Shown here: piece after piece, positions 18,253-21,354 of the stretch
Layout of the letters: each line of letters opens with the position of its first letter
Position numbering within the stretch: position 1 is the stretch's first letter
Source of the DNA: Pavlovales sp. CCMP2436
Taxonomy: Eukaryota > Haptophyta > Pavlovophyceae > Pavlovales
DNA length: 21,354 bases
Direction of reading: 5' to 3'
Assembly (NCBI GenBank): GCA_026770615.1
Contig: MU632001.1
Span: 1 to 21,354 of the forward strand
Notes under the pieces: generated by a model
Told to the model about the DNA's origin: nothing
Seen by the model: only the letters and a program-made list of their open reading frames with translations
The model's database searches: none
Program-made: the position numbers and the translations under genes

Positions 18253-18498
18253 CGGCTCAGGCCAGCACAACTTTCAGAATTCAAAACATCAGTCAGACGC
18301 CAGCTTGAATCCCTAGATCAGTAGCATATAATACTAATAATATATGCCTAAAATAACTGCCTGTCTGTAAAAAAATCGATAACTATAAGCGAACATGTTA
18401 ACAGCTATAGACATATATAAACATAGACATATATAAATATGTATGATAGGGATTCAAGCTGGCGTCTGACTGTTCTGAATGTTGTGCTGGTCTGAGCG
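18253..18498. mobile_element. Foldback/MITE-like element with ~50-bp inverted repeats
   Basis: The left arm (18253-18315) and right arm (18447-18498) are inverted copies. The inner 26 bp match perfectly (18290-18315 against 18447-18472), and the outer ~26 bp match with three or four differences plus an 11-12-bp insertion in the left arm. The ~130-bp core is AT-rich with repeats of ACATATATAAACATAG type. No ORF is present. Non-autonomous DNA transposons have this form, but no target-site duplication was identified. It could also be a rearrangement hairpin formed at the edge of the plastid insertion. Confidence 0.6.
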
Positions 18499-18526
18499 CT
18501 GCGTCGCCCATTGCCTGCTGCGTGCC

Positions 18527-18935
18527 TTAGTCGGCTGCGCTGGCTTGGGCGCAACCGCGCGTGCCGATGGATCTCCGGTAGTGTGCCCGGGCAAGGGCGG
18601 TTAGGGAGATGATCTGCTGGTTGCTGTTTGTCGTGTTCCCACGCTGGGCAGCGATCGGGGCCAGCGCGCTCAAGCGCGCGAGCAGCAACTGCGCATGGCC
18701 GCGTGCCGCGATCGTACCGATAGTGTCGATGAGCTGCTTCTTGATGCGCGCGGCCGCCTCCATCGGACCCACGCCCATCAGCGCGTACATCTTGCGGCCT
18801 CCCTGCGCCGCGATTTCTTTCACGAGCGAGTGCGTATCGGCGCTGACCTCACCGAAAGCGCTGATGACGATCTTGCGGATCGGCTTGACGGTGTTGAGCT
18901 TGGCCTCGATCGGGCCGATGCTGGCGTTCGGGCCG
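18527..18935 (-). pseudogene. Retroelement-like ORF fragment
   Basis: On the minus strand a frame is open for about 136 codons, from just after a TAA at the edge of the AT-rich stretch (~18938) to a TAA at 18527. It reads GPNASIGPIEAKLNTVKPIR, then ISAFGEVSADTHSLVKEIA, a basic stretch, and HAQLLLARLSAL. From memory, the pattern GPIEAKL...FGEVS.D.H.L...LARL is common near the C-terminus of reverse-transcriptase-bearing ORFs scattered in algal genomes, but I could not verify this. There is no ATG near its start and it is truncated by the AT-rich insertion, so it is probably a dead fragment. Confidence 0.4.
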
Positions 18936-19189
18936 TTTTATTACATAATTTTTACGATTACTATAGTAGCAAAAGGTGCATATTACACTGCGCACTGATG
19001 ATTATCATACTAGTTTTGCGCCGCAGGCGGGTGGCCAGCAGTCCCAGAGCGCAAGCAGGCTTGAGGCTAGACGCGGTAATTGAGTAATGTGGACGCTGCC
19101 AGGCCGCGCGCGCTTCAAGGGGTGCGTGCAGCCACTGCAGTGTCGGGAGGGAGGCTGCGCAAGTCGGAGTCTGCCGGCCGGCTCGCTGC
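18936..19189. other. AT-rich junction and 3' flank of the PAS gene
   Basis: 18936-19015 is AT-rich and abruptly breaks the retroelement-like frame. 19016-19189 is GC-rich and probably contains the 3' UTR of the minus-strand PAS gene. No gene is seen. Confidence 0.5.
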
Positions 19190-20299
19190 TCACTCAATGT
19201 CCATCCCGGCGAACGCTATGATGGCCGGTCGCGGCTCGGCAGGCGCGCCGAAAAGGTGAGCAGGTGCTGCCCCGGCCCTCTCGCGAATGCAGACGGTGAT
19301 CGCCTCAAGGCAGGGCGGCAGCGCCCCGCTCGTCTCAGCGGCGGCAGGCGCGAAGGAGTGGGTGAGCACCATCTCCACGAGCGAGAGCTCCGTGCTGAAT
19401 TTGCACCCCAGCCGCGCGAGCGCGCGTGTGCGCACGGGCGCGGGCCTGCGCCTGCCCTGCAACACGGCGGCGCGCTGCGCGGCGGCGGCGAGGCTGTGCG
19501 CGGGGTCGAGCGCCGCCGCGCGCAACTGCTCGGCGTCGTCGGCGTGCAGGAGCCAGCCCGCCTCGGACAGCGCGAGGCCGAGCAGCTCATGCGCCGCGTA
19601 GCCCGTCAGCTCGTCGACCGCGTCGCTGACGTAGGCGACGCGCAACTTGTTGTCGAGCCGGACGATCACGTCGCCACACTCGCTGAGCACGGCCAGCGCC
19701 CCGTCGGCGAGGGGCGGCGCGCCGGCGGCTCCGTTGGCGCCCTCCGCGGCAGAGAGGGCGCGGCAGAGCAACGAGACGTGCGCACGCGCCGAGGGCGAGC
19801 CGTCGGGGGTGGCGAGGGGGGCGGGCGTGCAGAGGAGCACACAGTGTACGCGCAGGCCGGCGTACTGCCCCGGCAGGCCCGACGCACGCAGTCGCCGCTC
19901 GCCGAGGTCGACGGAGCCGCCGCCAAACCCTTTCACGGGCGGCGCGGCCGAGGGTGGCACGGCGGGGGGGGAGATGGGGCGCGCGGGGGGGAGGAGGGAG
20001 ATGTCTGGGCAGAGGCGGTGAAGCGCGGCGCAGAGGAGGGCGAAGTCGTCCGTCTCGAAGAGGGCGGAGAGGAGCATCCCCGTGGCGCCGGAGAGGGAGC
20101 CGCCGCCGCCGAACGAGGCATCGAGGTTTGTGCTCGCGTAGGCGATGAAGAGGGACGGGGGGCTGGCCGCGGGTGGCCGCTGGGCGGCGGCTGGGGGAGG
20201 CGGGGTGGGGGCTGGGGGAGGCAGGGTGGGGGCTGCTAGTTCTGCTCCTAGTGCTGCTCCGAGCTGCGCGGGGGCGACGTGCAGCGCGAGGGCAAACAC
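19190..20299 (-). CDS. PAS-domain protein, terminal exon (369 aa visible)
   Basis: The frame ends at TGA (19192-19190). Its 5' limit is set by a strong acceptor, a C-rich tract followed by GGACCAG, giving a phase-0 exon that begins VFALALHVAPAQLG. The continuous frame extends to 20566, but that part is intron-like. Residues ~207-320 of the exon form a PAS domain: GDVIVRLDNKLRVAYVSDAV, DELTGYAAHELLGLAL, LLHADDAEQLRAA and a final LVEMVLTHSF strand. The first half (~50-170, LFIAYASTNLDASF ... FETDDFALLCAALHRL ... LRVHCVLLCTP) may be a second, diverged PAS fold. PAS domains sense light, redox or ligands, or mediate dimerisation, often in transcription regulators and kinases. The output domain is not visible and should lie upstream. 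No conserved flavin-binding Cys motif (NCRFLQ type) is seen. Confidence 0.75.
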   Translation of the reverse strand: MFALALHVAPAQLGAALGAELAAPTLPPPAPTPPPPAAAQRPPAASPPSLFIAYASTNLDASFGGGGSLSGATGMLLSALFETDDFALLCAALHRLCPDISLLPPARPISPPAVPPSAAPPVKGFGGGSVDLGERRLRASGLPGQYAGLRVHCVLLCTPAPLATPDGSPSARAHVSLLCRALSAAEGANGAAGAPPLADGALAVLSECGDVIVRLDNKLRVAYVSDAVDELTGYAAHELLGLALSEAGWLLHADDAEQLRAAALDPAHSLAAAAQRAAVLQGRRRPAPVRTRALARLGCKFSTELSLVEMVLTHSFAPAAAETSGALPPCLEAITVCIRERAGAAPAHLFGAPAEPRPAIIAFAGMDIE

Positions 20300-20962
20300 C
20301 TGGTCCGGGGGGGGAGGGGGAAGGGCTGAGTTGGGACTTGGGCTGGAGGCGTGACTACATGGAGGGGTCAAGGATGGGGCTGGGGTTGTGACTAGGACTG
20401 TGGCGGTTAGGGTGGGGCGGGGCGGAAAGGGCGGAAAACAAACAAACAAAGAAATGAATAACAACAACAACAACAACACTACACACAAGAAGCACCTTGC
20501 TCCCCGTGAGGCAGTTGCAGTTATTGTGGCGGTTATTAAAGAAGGGGCTGGGCACTTCCTAAGCAATAAGAAAATAATGCATTTGCCAAGAAGCTCCTTG
20601 CCCCTACGCCTCCGACAGGGGCTGCAAATGGGGAGGCGTTAAAAGAACTAAAAAGAAGAAGAAAAAAAGCACCTTGCTCCCCACAAGGCAGTTGCAGTTT
20701 GGCTCGAGCAGCCATTCGGGAAGTGCCTGCCGGGAGCAGGGGTGCGCAGGGCAGGCGGAGGAGGGGGTGGGCGGGTCAGCGAGGGGGGTCAGCTGTTGGC
20801 AGGAGGAGGAGGAGGAGGACGGGCCAGTGATGGTGCGAGCTGGGGCCGGTGGGAGGGTGGGGTGCGCTCGGGTTCTATGGGGGGTGGGTGGGAATCAGAA
20901 TATGGTCTGGAGGATAGCGCACCTGGGGGGGGGAGGGAGGGGAGGGGGGAGGTTCGCCTCAC
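20300..20962. other. Presumed intron or intergenic repeat-rich DNA
   Basis: This stretch is low in protein-like text. It has alternating G-rich, CAA-repeat and A-rich tracts, the 31-bp repeat pair, and (GGA)n/(GGGA)n runs near 20805-20820 and 20928-20950. The open frame that crosses 20300-20566 on the minus strand is hydrophobic and Pro-rich only because of T/C-rich tracts, and it is not taken as coding. Confidence 0.5.
20492..20699. repeat. 31-bp direct repeat pair
   Basis: Copies at 20492-20522 and 20669-20699 share GCACCTTGCTCCCC, then differ at three or four bases, then share AGGCAGTTGCAGTT. They lie in the presumed intron upstream of the PAS exon, next to CAA-type repeats (20459-20478) and A/G-rich tracts. 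Confidence 0.8.
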
Positions 20963-21002
20963 CTCGGCGAGTTCGAAGGTTCGCCTCACTTCGGGGAGTT
21001 CG
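20950..21002. repeat. 27-bp tandem duplication carrying a splice donor
   Basis: Units 20950-20975 and 20977-21002 differ at two positions. On the minus strand each contains GA(G/A)|GTGAGG, a good donor, and the 27-bp period keeps the frame (ELPEVRRTF / ELAEVRRTS). Confidence 0.85.
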
Positions 21003-21145
21003 ATCGCGTTGCCATTCTTCGCGAGGCAGCGCAACGAGAGCGGCTCCGGCCTGCGCGCACCCGTCTGCCCGTTGGCCTGTGCAAATTCATTCGACTGCAC
21101 GTTGGTTTGCGCGTTGGTCTGCGCGAGTGGAGTGCTCTGTCCGCC
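20963..21145 (-). CDS. Candidate upstream exon of the PAS-domain gene
   Basis: A minus-strand frame opens after TAG (21148-21146) and runs through AQTNAQTNVQSNEFAQANGQ, RPEPLSLRCLAKNGNAIELP and EVRRTFELAE. It reaches the donor GAG|GTGAGG, whose last exon base is 20963. The donor phase (0) matches the acceptor of the PAS exon at 20299, giving a 663-bp intron. There is no ATG, so the exon would be internal; CGCGCAG at about 21119-21125 is a possible acceptor, with exon start at 21118. The Gln/Asn-rich text could also be chance low complexity. Confidence 0.35.
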
Positions 21146-21170
21146 CTACACATATTTATATATTTATACA

Positions 21171-21190
21171 TATATATATATATATATATA
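21171..21190. repeat. TA microsatellite
   Basis: Ten TA units follow AT-rich TATTTATA text. The rest of the window to 21354 holds no gene that I can support. Its last ~65 bp are built of CAGTGGGAG-type degenerate repeats ending in a G run. Confidence 0.9.
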
Positions 21191-21354
21191 AAGTGAGACA
21201 CAACAACAGCAGCGAGACACTCAGTACCCCTACTCCACTACACTCGGTGTCTGCCTGCTGCGCACCCGCGAGGTGAGAGTCAGAGACGGAGGTGCCAGGC
21301 AGGGAGCAGTGGGAGGGCAGCAGTGGGAGTAGCAGTGGCAGCAGTGGGGGGGGG

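Noticed and set aside
18609..18998. Plus-strand 129-codon frame
   Set aside because: It is the antisense shadow of the minus-strand retroelement-like frame, and it runs into the AT-rich insert.
20300..20566. N-terminal extension of the PAS frame with a hydrophobic stretch that mimics a signal anchor
   Set aside because: The Leu/Val/Phe run comes from CAA-repeat and T-rich intronic DNA. A strong acceptor at 20300 marks the likely exon start.

Overview
This window looks like nuclear DNA of a eukaryotic alga with a red-lineage (secondary) plastid. The evidence is a very GC-rich, strongly codon-biased background, GT-AG introns with pyrimidine- and poly-C-rich 3' ends, eukaryote-only protein types (a GRIP-domain golgin, a UPF1-like SF1 helicase, a nuclear-envelope-like membrane protein, a PAS-domain protein), and a block of AT-rich, degraded plastid DNA carrying psaA, psaB, psaJ and trnH(GUG). 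The PsaA text has the red-lineage flavour (for example [18 protein letters not shown]). A haptophyte or a GC-rich stramenopile such as a pelagophyte fits best. I cannot fix the species from sequence alone.

Layout. 2-145: tail of an unidentified coding exon. 558-4887 (+): a seven-exon gene for a 974-aa coiled-coil golgin. All six introns have GT-AG ends and the phases close, and the product appears to carry two GRIP-like modules, one internal and one terminal. 4888-5343: convergent 3' intergenic space. 5344-8583 (-): an intronless 1079-aa UPF1/NAM7-type SF1 helicase with all motifs intact. 8584-9039: a short divergent promoter region. 9040-13273 (+): a three-exon gene (about 1325 aa) for an Ala/Ser/Pro-rich protein with FxFG motifs, two or three hydrophobic segments, many S/T-P sites and a C-terminal KSVTW (RVxF-like) motif.

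13274-19189 is an insertion-rich interval. It holds two ~260-bp direct repeats (14518-14781 and 15086-15343), a cysteine-rich coding exon with no start codon (15512-15997), a ~2.1-kb insertion of plastid DNA (about 16055-18200), a foldback/MITE-like inverted repeat (18253-18498) and a retroelement-like ORF fragment on the minus strand (18527-18935). The plastid block holds psaA with two in-frame stops, a psaB 5' end fused to a psaJ 3' end, a perfect 38-bp palindrome and an intact-looking trnH.

19190-20299 (-) is the terminal exon of a PAS-domain protein. A candidate upstream exon ends at a tandemly duplicated splice donor (20950-21002). The rest, to 21354, is low-complexity and repeat DNA.

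The four main nuclear genes do not form an obvious pathway. The helicase and the membrane-protein gene share a divergent upstream region. The most unusual items are the double-GRIP golgin, the FG-plus-transmembrane protein, the Cys-rich exon at the plastid-DNA junction, and the rearranged plastid mosaic.
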